From assembly GCA_006742785.1 (NCBI GenBank), contig AP019755.1:186001-250000 (forward strand): 64,000 bases of DNA. Direction: 5' to 3'. The translations under genes were made by a program, and so were the position numbers. The stretch is from Nitrosomonas stercoris. GTDB taxonomy: Bacteria; Pseudomonadota; Gammaproteobacteria; Burkholderiales; Nitrosomonadaceae. The notes beneath the pieces were generated by a model. The model was given only the letters and a program-made list of their open reading frames with translations, did no database searches and had not been told where the DNA came from. Positions 19,272-29,639 of the stretch are shown one piece after another (positions within the stretch are counted from its first letter, which is position 1; each line of letters starts with the position of its first letter).

Positions 19272-20768
19272 TCAGCGAGATCTTCCGGTTCTTTTCTTCA
19301 GAATTTTAAGTATTTCCTGAATGAAATGAATTGACCAAGTTACACCAAAACCAGTGATATCAGTACTCACTGCACCTAATCCATCCGTATGGCGAGTAGC
19401 AGATAAATCCATGTGTAACCAAGGAATATCACTGACAAAATGTCGCAAAAAACAAGCTGCCAAAATATGATCCGCCTCGTTTTCTATAGCGCACTGTTTG
19501 ATATCCGCAATTTTACTTTCGAGTTCGGTTTCGTAATCACTATCAATTGGGAACACACAAACTCGCTCGCCGCTTGAACGACCAACCGCAACGGCATTTT
19601 GTGCCAGATAATCACGATTGGTAAAAACACCGCTATAACGTGTACCCAATGCTGTAATCAAGCTACCTGTTAAAGTCGCATAATCAATAATCAAATCCGG
19701 CTTTTCTTTGGTAGCCAGTGTCAATGCATCCGCTAATATCAAGCGACCTTCCGCATCGGTATGGACAATTTCTATTGTCATGCCGTTCAAAGCGGTAATC
19801 ACATCATTTTGTTTGAAAGCATCTGGGCTGGCATAATTTTGTGTAATCGCTAACCAGCAATCGATATTAATTGGTAAGTCCGCACGCGTGGCGGCCAAAA
19901 GCGTTCCCAACGCAACAGCCGAACCATTCATATCTTCATGCATACCATACATAGAGCGTGCTGATTTTACGTTATGTCCGCCGGTATCAAAACAAACCCC
20001 CTTTCCCACCAATGCAATGGTTCTGTCAACTTCATTACCTCTTGCCGCTCTTCGCAAATAAATAATGGTTGCATCTTCTGTCAAGCTGCCTTGTGCAACT
20101 GCCACGAAGGCACCCGCTCCCATATCACGCAAACGAGATAATTTGTACTCCTGATATTGCCAATTTTCACTGGCTGCCAGTTTTTTTATTTGTTCACGAT
20201 AAGTCTTAGGTGTCAGTTCGTTAGGAGGAAGGATGGTTAAACCGCGCGCCAGAAAATTCCCTTCAGCCTGTGCTCGTCGCATGGCAAAACCGGCGGGATC
20301 AATGACACCATGCAAATAAATTCTTTCGAGAGATCTGTCTTCAATTTTGTGCTGCTTGCGTACCGGCAAAATAGCGCCGTTAATCCAAGCAATGTAAACA
20401 GCCAGTTCTGCAAAATGCAGTTTTTGTGCTTCATCACCGTAAACCGCAAGATGGATTTCTGTCGGACATTCACTCAACAAGGATTGCATTGCCTTACGAA
20501 GATGAGATTGTTGGTCAAATACCGATTTGCTGGTATCTAGCATAATCCAAGTATAAAGTGCGCCGTTCTGCAAATTGACCGACAAAGGAACTTCCATTAA
20601 CTTATAGGGAGAATTTCCCTGTCGTTGTAGCAAACTGCTGAGTGTTTGTTCAGCAGGTAATGAATATTTGCCAGGTATTTTGTCTGTCTTCGGAAAAATA
20701 ATCAGTAAATGAGAAGGCTGAATTGATTCATCAAAAATATTATCGTTTTGAGTAAGAGTTGCAAGCAT
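19272..20768 (-). CDS. M17 leucyl-aminopeptidase family protein
   Basis: A di-metal aminopeptidase, usually a cytosolic hexamer, that removes N-terminal residues from peptides. The C-terminal catalytic domain keeps the metal and catalytic residues: VGKGVCFDTGG, a following HEDMNGSA with the conserved Asp, and the signature HTDAEGRLILADAL with Asp, Glu and Arg. The first 170 or so residues are divergent from E. coli PepA, and some landmarks differ, for example FDTGGHNVK instead of FDSGGISLK. I therefore give only the family name and no gene symbol. The ATG at 20768 has no obvious ribosome binding site. It is divergent from thyA. Confidence 0.88.
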   Translation of the reverse strand: MLATLTQNDNIFDESIQPSHLLIIFPKTDKIPGKYSLPAEQTLSSLLQRQGNSPYKLMEVPLSVNLQNGALYTWIMLDTSKSVFDQQSHLRKAMQSLLSECPTEIHLAVYGDEAQKLHFAELAVYIAWINGAILPVRKQHKIEDRSLERIYLHGVIDPAGFAMRRAQAEGNFLARGLTILPPNELTPKTYREQIKKLAASENWQYQEYKLSRLRDMGAGAFVAVAQGSLTEDATIIYLRRAARGNEVDRTIALVGKGVCFDTGGHNVKSARSMYGMHEDMNGSAVALGTLLAATRADLPINIDCWLAITQNYASPDAFKQNDVITALNGMTIEIVHTDAEGRLILADALTLATKEKPDLIIDYATLTGSLITALGTRYSGVFTNRDYLAQNAVAVGRSSGERVCVFPIDSDYETELESKIADIKQCAIENEADHILAACFLRHFVSDIPWLHMDLSATRHTDGLGAVSTDITGFGVTWSIHFIQEILKILKKRTGRSR

Positions 20769-20865
20769 TGTTTTTTAGAGAACTGGCTTCAAACAAAGCC
20801 AGCTGTGCTATTGATCAAAATGGTGCTCCATTATATCTGCTTGATTTATACTTTCAGGATTATTC

Positions 20866-21660
20866 ATGCATACCTATCTTGATTTAATGCGCCATGTGTT
20901 GCAGCACGGTCACAAAAAGGCCGACCGTACTGGTACTGGTACACTTTCCGTTTTCGGTTACCAGATGCGTTTTAATTTGCAGCAAGGATTCCCACTAGTC
21001 ACCACAAAAAAATGTCATATCAGATCAATTATTCATGAGCTGTTGTGGTTTCTGCGTGGCGATACCAATATTCGTTATCTCAAAGAAAACGGTGTGACCA
21101 TTTGGAATGAATGGGCGGACGAACAAGGAGATTTAGGGCCTATTTACGGACATCAGTGGCGTGCCTGGAAAAACGCAGAGAATCAGGTTTTTGATCAGAT
21201 CACCCAAGTTATTCAACAAATAAAAACCACACCAGATTCCCGCCGTATGCTGGTATCGGCCTGGAATGTGGGCGAGCTCAATAAAATGGCGCTTGCTCCC
21301 TGCCATACACTTTTTCAGTTTTATGTCATCGATAACAAACTTTCTTGCCAGTTGTATCAACGCAGTGCTGATATTTTCCTGGGGGTACCGTTTAATATTG
21401 CCTCTTATTCATTGCTAACGTTGATGGTTGCGCAATGCTGCGATTTGGTGCCTGGTGAATTTGTGCATACCTTTGGCGATGCGCACTTATACTCAAACCA
21501 CCTGGAACAAGCTCGTTTGCAACTAACACGCCAACCCAAACCCCTACCCACTATGGAGTTAAATACGCGTATCAAAGATATTTTTGCGTTCCAATACGAA
21601 GACTTTACCTTGCATAATTATGATCCTCATCCGCCCATTAAAGCACCTGTTGCCGTATGA
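20866..21660 (+). CDS. thyA: Thymidylate synthase
   Basis: Methylates dUMP to dTMP with methylene-tetrahydrofolate. The 264-residue length equals the E. coli enzyme. Visible are [16 protein letters not shown] at the N terminus, the folate loop, catalytic Cys146 in [12 protein letters not shown], and the dUMP-binding [20 protein letters not shown] lies about eight bases before the ATG. It overlaps folA by four bases (ATGA), which couples synthesis to the reductase that regenerates its cofactor. Confidence 0.97.
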   Translation: MHTYLDLMRHVLQHGHKKADRTGTGTLSVFGYQMRFNLQQGFPLVTTKKCHIRSIIHELLWFLRGDTNIRYLKENGVTIWNEWADEQGDLGPIYGHQWRAWKNAENQVFDQITQVIQQIKTTPDSRRMLVSAWNVGELNKMALAPCHTLFQFYVIDNKLSCQLYQRSADIFLGVPFNIASYSLLTLMVAQCCDLVPGEFVHTFGDAHLYSNHLEQARLQLTRQPKPLPTMELNTRIKDIFAFQYEDFTLHNYDPHPPIKAPVAV

Positions 21661-22181
21661 CACATTCTTCTAATACTACCGCCCCCCCCCAATTTGTTAT
21701 TTTAGCTGCCATGGCGACAAACCGTACCATCGGGCTTAATAATGCATTGCCCTGGCATTTACCGGAAGATCTGAAACACTTTAAACAGCTCACTATTGGT
21801 CATGTTGTGGTGATGGGGCGTCATACTTTCGACTCCATCGGCAGGCCATTACCCAACCGTACCAACGTGGTGCTGTCTCGACAACATAACCTGAGTATTC
21901 CTGGCGTGTTTACAGCTAGCTCCATTCAAGAAGTACAAGAACGTTTTGCGACAGAAGACAGGCCGATCTTCATCATCGGTGGTGCTAATCTCTATCAGCA
22001 AACGCTGCCACTGTGCCAACGCTTGTACTTGACTGAGATTCAACAGGATTTTGCAGGGGATACTTTTTTCCCAGAATACAATCATGACGATTGGCAGGAG
22101 ATTTCACGTGAGATTCATCATCAATCCGGCGAAAATGCTCTGGAATACCACTTTGTTGTGCTGGATCGCAAACTATCCTGA
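21657..22181 (+). CDS. folA: Dihydrofolate reductase
   Basis: Regenerates tetrahydrofolate, the partner of thyA. The 174-residue protein has [19 protein letters not shown] with catalytic Asp38, the NADPH-binding [18 protein letters not shown], and [12 protein letters not shown]. The N terminus is about ten residues longer than E. coli DHFR and is encoded across a run of nine C (21682-21690). Any change in the length of that run would shift the frame before the enzyme begins. The gene is convergent with the REC-EAL gene. Confidence 0.96.
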   Translation: MTHSSNTTAPPQFVILAAMATNRTIGLNNALPWHLPEDLKHFKQLTIGHVVVMGRHTFDSIGRPLPNRTNVVLSRQHNLSIPGVFTASSIQEVQERFATEDRPIFIIGGANLYQQTLPLCQRLYLTEIQQDFAGDTFFPEYNHDDWQEISREIHHQSGENALEYHFVVLDRKLS

Positions 22182-22217
22182 ATCTTCCAACAAACAACTA
22201 TTTTATCCTATTTACTA

Positions 22218-23444
22218 CTAATGAGAGATCAGTGACTCTGCTGCGATGCGCTCACGCCATTGCTTTATCCAGCCCCCCAACTGTTCGGCTGGCATGGGCG
22301 CAGCGATAAAATTTCCCTGAGCCAGATCACAACCTGTTTGCCGCAGTAATTCCCAATCAGCACGATTCTCTACACCCTCAGCAACCACTTGCATATTTAA
22401 CTGTTTGGCCAATGCAAGACTGGCATCGTAAATTGCCCGCAAAGTCTGATCTTCATAAGCTCGGTGCACAAATCCTTGATCAATCTTAAGTTCATCAAAC
22501 GGAATATCGCGCAACTGGGCTAATGACGAATGGCCTGTACCAAAATCATCAATAGACAAATGAAAACGTTTCAGACGTAAGCGAGTTAATATTTCCAGCG
22601 AAACACGCATATCCCCCATTAACTGACTCTCAGTAATTTCCAGCACAATACTGCTCGCTGGTACATTGGCTTGGGCAGCCAGATCAACTACCATATCCTG
22701 AAAACCAAGTGAGGTCAGATTATCCATAGAGACATTGACGGCCACTTTTAAATCACAGCCCAATTTTTGCCATATTTTCGTCTGCTCTAATGCCTGTACA
22801 AGTACTGTCCGAGTGAGTTGATCAATCAAACCACATTTTTCAGCCGCCGTAATAAACTGGCTGGGGTAAATTACCCCATCAACCGGATGATGCCAACGCA
22901 CCAAGGTCTCAACACCCGCAATTTTCCCATCCGTTACTCGCACCTTAGGCTGATAATAATTGACCAATTCCTGAGCATGAATTGCTTTCTGAATAGCTAT
23001 TGCATGGTAGGTTTTATCAAGTTTTTCTGGCGTGCTTCTTTGCGATGACTGTGCAACAAATTTCATTAACATCGTACGCAAAGTATCAAGCTGAACCGGT
23101 TTATTCAAATAACCAAAAATAGGAATTTTGTGAGCCTGCACTAGCTTTTCCGTCGTTTTAAGTATTCGCTCACCTTCCCCACTCACAAGAATCAAACTAC
23201 CGGTGTAATTTCGCTCCACGAGATGGCGTACAAATTCAATACCATCCATGCCCGGCATATTAAGATCCAACAAAATCAAATCAGGTTGCGTGGCTGGTTT
23301 ATCCAGCAATTCAAGTGCATCTACACCATGTTCATAACATTCAACCGCTAAAAATCCCAGCTTGTGCAACATATGAGAAAGCAGTTTTAATATAAATGGA
23401 TCATCATCCAGAATCAGGATTTTGGTTGAAAACTGTTCAGTCAT
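22218..23444 (-). CDS. Response regulator with receiver and EAL phosphodiesterase domains
   Basis: The 408-residue protein has an N-terminal receiver domain (ILDDDPF acid cluster, phospho-acceptor Asp60 in LILLDLNMPGMDG, Lys115 in NKP) and a C-terminal EAL domain from about 155. The EAL motif itself is ETL (Glu179), and the metal and catalytic residues appear kept: the Asn of NVSMDNL, Glu in LEITES, Asp299-Asp300 in DDFGTG, Lys320 and AEGVE. It should therefore hydrolyse cyclic-di-GMP under control of a histidine kinase, lowering biofilm signals. The late QG-Y motif reads QGN, which may alter activity. No kinase gene adjoins it. Confidence 0.9.
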   Translation of the reverse strand: MTEQFSTKILILDDDPFILKLLSHMLHKLGFLAVECYEHGVDALELLDKPATQPDLILLDLNMPGMDGIEFVRHLVERNYTGSLILVSGEGERILKTTEKLVQAHKIPIFGYLNKPVQLDTLRTMLMKFVAQSSQRSTPEKLDKTYHAIAIQKAIHAQELVNYYQPKVRVTDGKIAGVETLVRWHHPVDGVIYPSQFITAAEKCGLIDQLTRTVLVQALEQTKIWQKLGCDLKVAVNVSMDNLTSLGFQDMVVDLAAQANVPASSIVLEITESQLMGDMRVSLEILTRLRLKRFHLSIDDFGTGHSSLAQLRDIPFDELKIDQGFVHRAYEDQTLRAIYDASLALAKQLNMQVVAEGVENRADWELLRQTGCDLAQGNFIAAPMPAEQLGGWIKQWRERIAAESLISH

Positions 23445-23608
23445 AAAATTTTATATTGTTGTCTTACACACTACACCATTGAACGGTTATAGATTCCCTG
23501 AAAACCATCTATCTGAATTTACATACCCATAATAACGACATTTACAACAAAGTTATTATTACTATAAAGTTACACTATCAGCAGGGTTATTAATTTAAGG
23601 ATACTTTT

Positions 23609-23857
23609 ATGCGCTTCAGTCTATATGCAATTTTCATGCTGTTATCAGCAACATTACTCGCTACGGCATGTCGCCCCCCTGACCCAACTATTCCTGAAAG
23701 TGCCCGAGAACACTATGAGAAAGTCTTGGCTGGAGAAGAAATAGAATGTGAACATGGCATCAGTCCAAATGGCACGTGTCTCGAAGAAGGAGACACGGGT
23801 GTCCCATTAGGAGAGGCTGGCTGCCATCCTTTTTGCAATATCAAGAAAAACGAATAA
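23609..23857 (+). CDS. Small cysteine-containing lipoprotein, unknown function
   Basis: I do not recognise this 82-residue protein. It begins with a short basic region and hydrophobic stretch ending LATAC, a plausible lipobox with lipidated Cys21. The mature part is acidic and has four more cysteines (ECEHG, GTC, GCHPFC), which could form disulfides or bind metal. AAGGAT precedes the ATG by about seven bases. Cleavage and lipid attachment are predictions. It is divergent from the REC-EAL gene and stands alone. Confidence 0.6.
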   Translation: MRFSLYAIFMLLSATLLATACRPPDPTIPESAREHYEKVLAGEEIECEHGISPNGTCLEEGDTGVPLGEAGCHPFCNIKKNE

Positions 23858-24304
23858 CACCCTATCCACTATCTCACAAGAAAGATAAGCTAATTTTAAA
23901 GTTAACCCTGCTGCAAAATCAAAATCAATCTTGCCTGTTCGTCTTTCCGTTTTTACGTGCAATATTGCCAGGTAGAAATATCAGATAAATTACCGTTCTA
24001 ATTTGATATTTCTATCCTGTATTGGTCATCCACTTTTTCCTCATATAACACATGGAGAGTTCCCAGAAAAACACCGATGGCACAGTGATTCAAGATAACA
24101 ATCAACACATATAGGCGATTTCTCAGAATTTTTTTGAATCACACAAAGTAGTCACCCTCTCATCCGATTCGCAAACAAAGCGTTATCCTGACAATACAAG
24201 ACAATAGTGGTATAAACACATTTGCAATGAATAACAAATAAACAATTATTTGTCCCATCAGATATTCATGCCTCTGCCAAAATAATAACTCACAAAAACA
24301 ATAA
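23858..24304. other. 447-bp intergenic region with two inverted repeats
   Basis: No gene is recognisable. At 23969-23983 and 24004-24019 a 15-base inverted repeat (CAGGTAGAAATATCA and its complement with one extra base) can form a long hairpin around 20 bases. At 24234-24253 ACAAATAA and TTATTTGT flank ACAA, 51 bases before the YedE start, where an operator could lie. The function of either is unknown. Confidence 0.45.
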
Positions 24305-25507
24305 ATGACTCTCGGTAATTTCAAACAACAATACTTGGTTCGTTTCTGGTCACCTGTTCCCGCTGTTATCCTGGCCGGTATTCTGTCTGCATTCTATTTT
24401 GGTATTACCGGTACTTTCTGGGCTGTTACAGGCGAATTTACTCGTTGGGGTGGGCATATCCTGCAATGGTTCGGGGTAGACGTGTCTCGTTGGGGTTACT
24501 TTCAAGTCATTGGTTTGCAAGGCTCACCCTTGACACGCATAGATGGCATCATGATTCTTGGCATGTTTACTGGGTGCTTCTCAGCAGCGCTGTGGGCCAA
24601 TAATGTTAAGTTACGTCTACCTAAACATCGTATCCGAGTATTCCAAGCAATTGTTGGTGGCATCATTGCAGGATTCGGTGCCCGTTTAGCCATGGGCTGT
24701 AATCTAGCAGCATTTTTTACCGGTATCCCACAATTTTCTCTGCATGCCTGGTTCTTTGCCATAGCAACTGCAGTCGGCACACTGGCTGGCGCTAAAGTGA
24801 GTCTATTACCCATCTTCCGCATCCCGGTGCAGCTTAAGAAAGTATCAGATACATTACCACTTGACCAGCATGCATCGCGAGCACCACGTTATTTCCGTAT
24901 AGGTACTCTACTATTTATCACTTTTGTAATGTGGGCGATTGCTAAAGCGTTGGATGAACCCAAATTAGGTTACGCTGCCCTGTTCGGTTTGGCATTTGGG
25001 CTTATTATTGAGCGTGCCCAGGTTTGTTTTACTTCTGCATTCCGTGATTTATGGATTACTGGCCGTACGCAAATGGCCAAAGCAATTATTGCGGGCATGG
25101 CCGTCGGCACTATCGGCATTTATAGCTATGTGCAACTGGGAATGGATCCCAAAATATTCTGGGCCGGGCCTAATGCCGTTATAGGAGGATTATTATTTGG
25201 TTTTGGTATTGTACTTGCAGGAGGGTGCGAAACCGGTTGGATGTACCGCGCCGTTGAAGGGCAAGTGCACTTTTGGCTGGTAGGTGTGGGTAATATTATT
25301 GGGTCCACTTTGTTGGCGCTGATGTGGGACGATTTGGCACCTGTACTTGTGTTGAATTTTGACAAGGTTAATCTGCTGAGCACATTCGGACCACAAGGAG
25401 GATTATTGATCACCTACGGTATGCTGGGCATGCTGCTGGCCGCGGTAATATATTGGGAAAGGCGCTTCTTTAACCGAAAAAATCACCAGAAGTTACAAAC
25501 AATTTAA
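24305..25507 (+). CDS. YeeE/YedE family membrane transporter (thiosulfate/sulfur uptake type)
   Basis: The 400-residue polytopic protein has the family's glycine-rich paired motifs: GARLAMGCNLAAFFTG near 133-148 and FGIVLAGGCETGWMYRA near 300-316, plus ERAQVCFTSAFRD in the middle. Members such as TsuA import thiosulfate through conserved cysteines; others are linked to selenium use. The next gene is a TusA-like sulfur carrier 14 bases on, supporting sulfur handling. No Shine-Dalgarno sequence is visible before the ATG. The name yedE is conventional for such pairs, but the substrate cannot be settled here. Confidence 0.88.
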   Translation: MTLGNFKQQYLVRFWSPVPAVILAGILSAFYFGITGTFWAVTGEFTRWGGHILQWFGVDVSRWGYFQVIGLQGSPLTRIDGIMILGMFTGCFSAALWANNVKLRLPKHRIRVFQAIVGGIIAGFGARLAMGCNLAAFFTGIPQFSLHAWFFAIATAVGTLAGAKVSLLPIFRIPVQLKKVSDTLPLDQHASRAPRYFRIGTLLFITFVMWAIAKALDEPKLGYAALFGLAFGLIIERAQVCFTSAFRDLWITGRTQMAKAIIAGMAVGTIGIYSYVQLGMDPKIFWAGPNAVIGGLLFGFGIVLAGGCETGWMYRAVEGQVHFWLVGVGNIIGSTLLALMWDDLAPVLVLNFDKVNLLSTFGPQGGLLITYGMLGMLLAAVIYWERRFFNRKNHQKLQTI

Positions 25508-25521
25508 CGCCAACTACCTGT

Positions 25522-25761
25522 ATGAAAACAACGACTATTACTCCAGATTTTCGCCTCGATATGATTGGAGAACCTTGTCCTTATCCCGCTGTAGCTACGC
25601 TAGAAGCGATGCCCCAGTTACAACCAGGGCAGGTGCTTGAGGTGATTTCTGATTGTCCACAATCAATCAATAGTATTCCAATTGATGCTAAAAATCACGG
25701 ATACGAAGTGCTGGAAATTCAGCAAAATGGCCCAACGATTCGCTATTTGATTCGCCGCTGA
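25522..25761 (+). CDS. TusA/YedF family sulfur-carrier protein
   Basis: The 79-residue protein has the SirA/TusA signature GEPCPYPAVATLEAM, in which Cys19 is the persulfide-carrying residue. TusA-like proteins pass sulfur between enzymes. Position directly after a YedE transporter suggests it accepts sulfur brought in by that protein. The gene ends two bases from the convergent purA gene with no room for a terminator. Confidence 0.9.
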   Translation: MKTTTITPDFRLDMIGEPCPYPAVATLEAMPQLQPGQVLEVISDCPQSINSIPIDAKNHGYEVLEIQQNGPTIRYLIRR

Positions 25762-25763
25762 AT

Positions 25764-27077
<1,314 letters not shown>

Positions 27078-27103
27078 TCAGATCAGAAATAATTTCCAAA
27101 ATA

Positions 27104-27131
27104 AAGCACCACGCTATACAGCGTGATGCTT
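27104..27131 (-). terminator. Hairpin between hisZ and purA
   Basis: AAGCA-CACGCT and AGCGTG-TGCTT form an 11-pair stem with one mismatch around ATAC. On the minus strand it is followed by TTATTTTGG. It may terminate hisZ transcripts, or act as a partial terminator setting purA expression, since purA starts about 40 bases further on. Confidence 0.5.
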
Positions 27132-27192
27132 GTCATATTTTATTTGTAACAGTTGCTTCTCTACAAAAAATCTCTACGCGGGTATTGGCTAA

Positions 27193-28374
27193 TTATCCAC
27201 ATTCAGAAAGCTGGCAAACTTCCCACTTACCATTTTGCAATACCAGTTTTCTGTCGCACCCAACGATTTCTTCGCTATTACCTCCAGGAAGTTCAGCTAC
27301 GACTATTTGTCCCGCATCACGCAACTGCTTAATGGTTGCAGCCAATTCTTGATCTTGTGGTTTCCACGGCGCCAAGATACCTTGAGGATAATCATTAATT
27401 TCCGTCAGGCGCGATAATAGTTTCAAATCCAAGCTAAAACCAGTTGCTGGCCTAGCTCTACCAAATGATTTGCCAATCTCATCGTAACGCCCCCCCAATG
27501 CAATAGCAACTGGGCTTTTTCGGGTATAGGCAGCAAATACCATTCCAGTGTGATAGTGATAACCTCTCAAATCAGCCAAATCAAAAGTTACCTTATCTAC
27601 ATAAGGTTGCAATACTTTTGCCACATACTCTAGTTGATCAAGTGCGTTCTTAATCTCTGGAAAATCTGGCAAGTGCTGGCGCGCATAAGTAAGAATGGCT
27701 TGATCCCCATACAGTTCTGGCAGCAATAATAACGCCTCTCGAGTGGTTTTATCCAAACACTCATCCAAACCTGTACACGCCAACTCTTTAAGGGAGCTGG
27801 TATCTTTAGCTGATAATGCCGTATATAGCTCTCGTTCAAATTCGGCTCGAATACCTGCACGGCGAATCAGACTACGGAATACTCTAATATGACCCAAATC
27901 GAGATGAATGGATTGAATTCCAGAAACAGCCAAGCACTCCAATAACAAACGCTGGATTTCAAGATCACTTTCTACTTCTGAGTGACCATATAATTCAGCG
28001 CCTATCTGAAAAGGCTCTCGTGTCCGCGTGATTTCATCGGGTACCGTGTGTACTACGCTACTGGCATAACAAAGTCGCGTCACGCCGTTAGTATTTAATA
28101 AATGGGCATCAATGCGAGCAGCTTGTGGAGTCATATCAGCACGTAATCCCATCATTCGGCCACTTAGCTGATCAACGACTTTAAACATCCGTAGATTCAT
28201 GCCGCTACCACTACCAGCCAATAGCGATTCGACATATTCCAGCAAAGGAGGCATGACCAACTGATAGCCATGCACAAACAGCATATCCATGATAAGACGG
28301 CGAATCTTCTCAATGCGATACGCATCGCGAGGCAGAGCATCTTCAATATATTCTGGCAGTAGCCAATTACGCAT
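27193..28374 (-). CDS. hisZ: ATP phosphoribosyltransferase regulatory subunit
   Basis: HisZ is a catalytically inactive relative of histidyl-tRNA synthetase that activates short-form HisG in histidine synthesis. The 393-residue protein begins WLLPEYIEDALPRDA and has MGLRADMTPQAARI (motif 2-like) and TGMVFAAYT. It lacks the histidyl-tRNA anticodon-binding domain. Position between DUF2065 and purA matches the betaproteobacterial arrangement. hisG is not in the window. Confidence 0.94.
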   Translation of the reverse strand: MRNWLLPEYIEDALPRDAYRIEKIRRLIMDMLFVHGYQLVMPPLLEYVESLLAGSGSGMNLRMFKVVDQLSGRMMGLRADMTPQAARIDAHLLNTNGVTRLCYASSVVHTVPDEITRTREPFQIGAELYGHSEVESDLEIQRLLLECLAVSGIQSIHLDLGHIRVFRSLIRRAGIRAEFERELYTALSAKDTSSLKELACTGLDECLDKTTREALLLLPELYGDQAILTYARQHLPDFPEIKNALDQLEYVAKVLQPYVDKVTFDLADLRGYHYHTGMVFAAYTRKSPVAIALGGRYDEIGKSFGRARPATGFSLDLKLLSRLTEINDYPQGILAPWKPQDQELAATIKQLRDAGQIVVAELPGGNSEEIVGCDRKLVLQNGKWEVCQLSECG

Positions 28375-28446
28375 TTTTAATATTTGCCAGAATTAATGAA
28401 AGCTGGGTGGCTAATAGAAATAATTAAAATCATCAGGAGAGATTAC

Positions 28447-28632
28447 TCAGCTAACCAGATAAAGAATAAAAAGGCCAATTAGCATTGTGCTGAGCCCCAT
28501 AAATCTTATCTGTCCGTCATTTAACTGCAATAGTTTCTGGAAAGCTTCACGCCAAGCTCCTGGAGAAGAAAAAGGAAGGACACCTTCCAGAATCAACATT
28601 AATGCAATTGCATTCAGAAAGGTATCCCACAT
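28447..28632 (-). CDS. DUF2065 small membrane protein
   Basis: A 61-residue protein with two hydrophobic segments (about 6-20 and 44-60) and the family pattern LILEGVLPF, then FRFMGL-like IRFMGLSTMLIGL. DUF2065 genes are regularly found just after hflC in proteobacteria. The function is unknown; a role near the HflKC complex is suggested by position only. Confidence 0.85.
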   Translation of the reverse strand: MWDTFLNAIALMLILEGVLPFSSPGAWREAFQKLLQLNDGQIRFMGLSTMLIGLFILYLVS

Positions 28633-28757
28633 ATCAAATTCCAGGTATTAATCAAAAATTACTTTTTATTAACAACAATATAATTTCCTATGGCAATAAT
28701 AGAGTATCCAATTTCATTGTTGCACTTCGATTCAAAAACTACAGAATCGTTACATTG

Positions 28758-29639
28758 TTATTTTTCCTGATCCAACGATGAGCTTTTCATATATTTAAAA
28801 AATTCTGAATTAGGCTCTACGACGAGAATATCTTTCTCGCTCTTGAAGGATTTTTTATATGCGTCCAGACTTCGGTAGAATTCATAGAATTTCTCATCTT
28901 TCTGGAAAGCTTCAGCATAAATTGCAGTTGCTCGTGCATCTCCCTCCCCCATCACCTTCTGGGCATCACGATACGCTTCTGCCAAAATAACTTCATGCTG
29001 ACGATCTGCATCCGCTCGAATTTTCTCGGCTTCAGCCGCACCCGTTGAGCGCAATTCATTGGCAACTCGCTTACGTTCTGCCTCCATTCTACGATAGACA
29101 GACTCACTCACTTCCTGTGGAAGGTCAACACGCTTGAGACGCACATCAATCACCCTTACACCGATCTTTTCAGCATCTCTATTGGCTTTTTGACGCATGA
29201 TTTTCATGATCTCGTCACGCTCACCGGAAACCACATCGTGTACGGTACGATTACCAAATTCATCCCGAATACTGGAATTAATCGTCTGGGCAAGCCGCAC
29301 CTGCGCTAATGTTTCATCACCTTGCACACTAACGTAGTATTGTTTGACGTCAATAATTCGCCATTTCACAAACAGATCCACCAAAACGTTTTTCTTCTCG
29401 GAAGTAATAAAACGCTCCGGCTCTTCGGAGTCCATTGTCAAAATACGGGAATCAAAGAAACGTACATTCTGGATAAAAGGTATTTTTAAATACAGACCAG
29501 GTTCTGTTTTGACACCAACCACTTCTCCCAGTTGAAATACCAATGCCTGTTCACGCTGATCTACAATAAAAATAGCAGAACTGCCGACAATTCCTATAAC
29601 CAGCAAAAGACCAGTCAACACAGATGAAATCGATTTCAT
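28758..29639 (-). CDS. hflC: HflC, SPFH-domain partner of HflK
   Basis: HflC and HflK form a large membrane-anchored cage around the FtsH protease and modulate its activity. The 293-residue protein has one N-terminal membrane anchor (about 5-25), then an SPFH domain beginning FIVDQREQALVFQLG, and a long helical region (about 190-260) with alternating charged residues. Its ATG overlaps the last base of the hflK stop (TAATG), so the two are translated together. Confidence 0.96.
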   Translation of the reverse strand: MKSISSVLTGLLLVIGIVGSSAIFIVDQREQALVFQLGEVVGVKTEPGLYLKIPFIQNVRFFDSRILTMDSEEPERFITSEKKNVLVDLFVKWRIIDVKQYYVSVQGDETLAQVRLAQTINSSIRDEFGNRTVHDVVSGERDEIMKIMRQKANRDAEKIGVRVIDVRLKRVDLPQEVSESVYRRMEAERKRVANELRSTGAAEAEKIRADADRQHEVILAEAYRDAQKVMGEGDARATAIYAEAFQKDEKFYEFYRSLDAYKKSFKSEKDILVVEPNSEFFKYMKSSSLDQEK

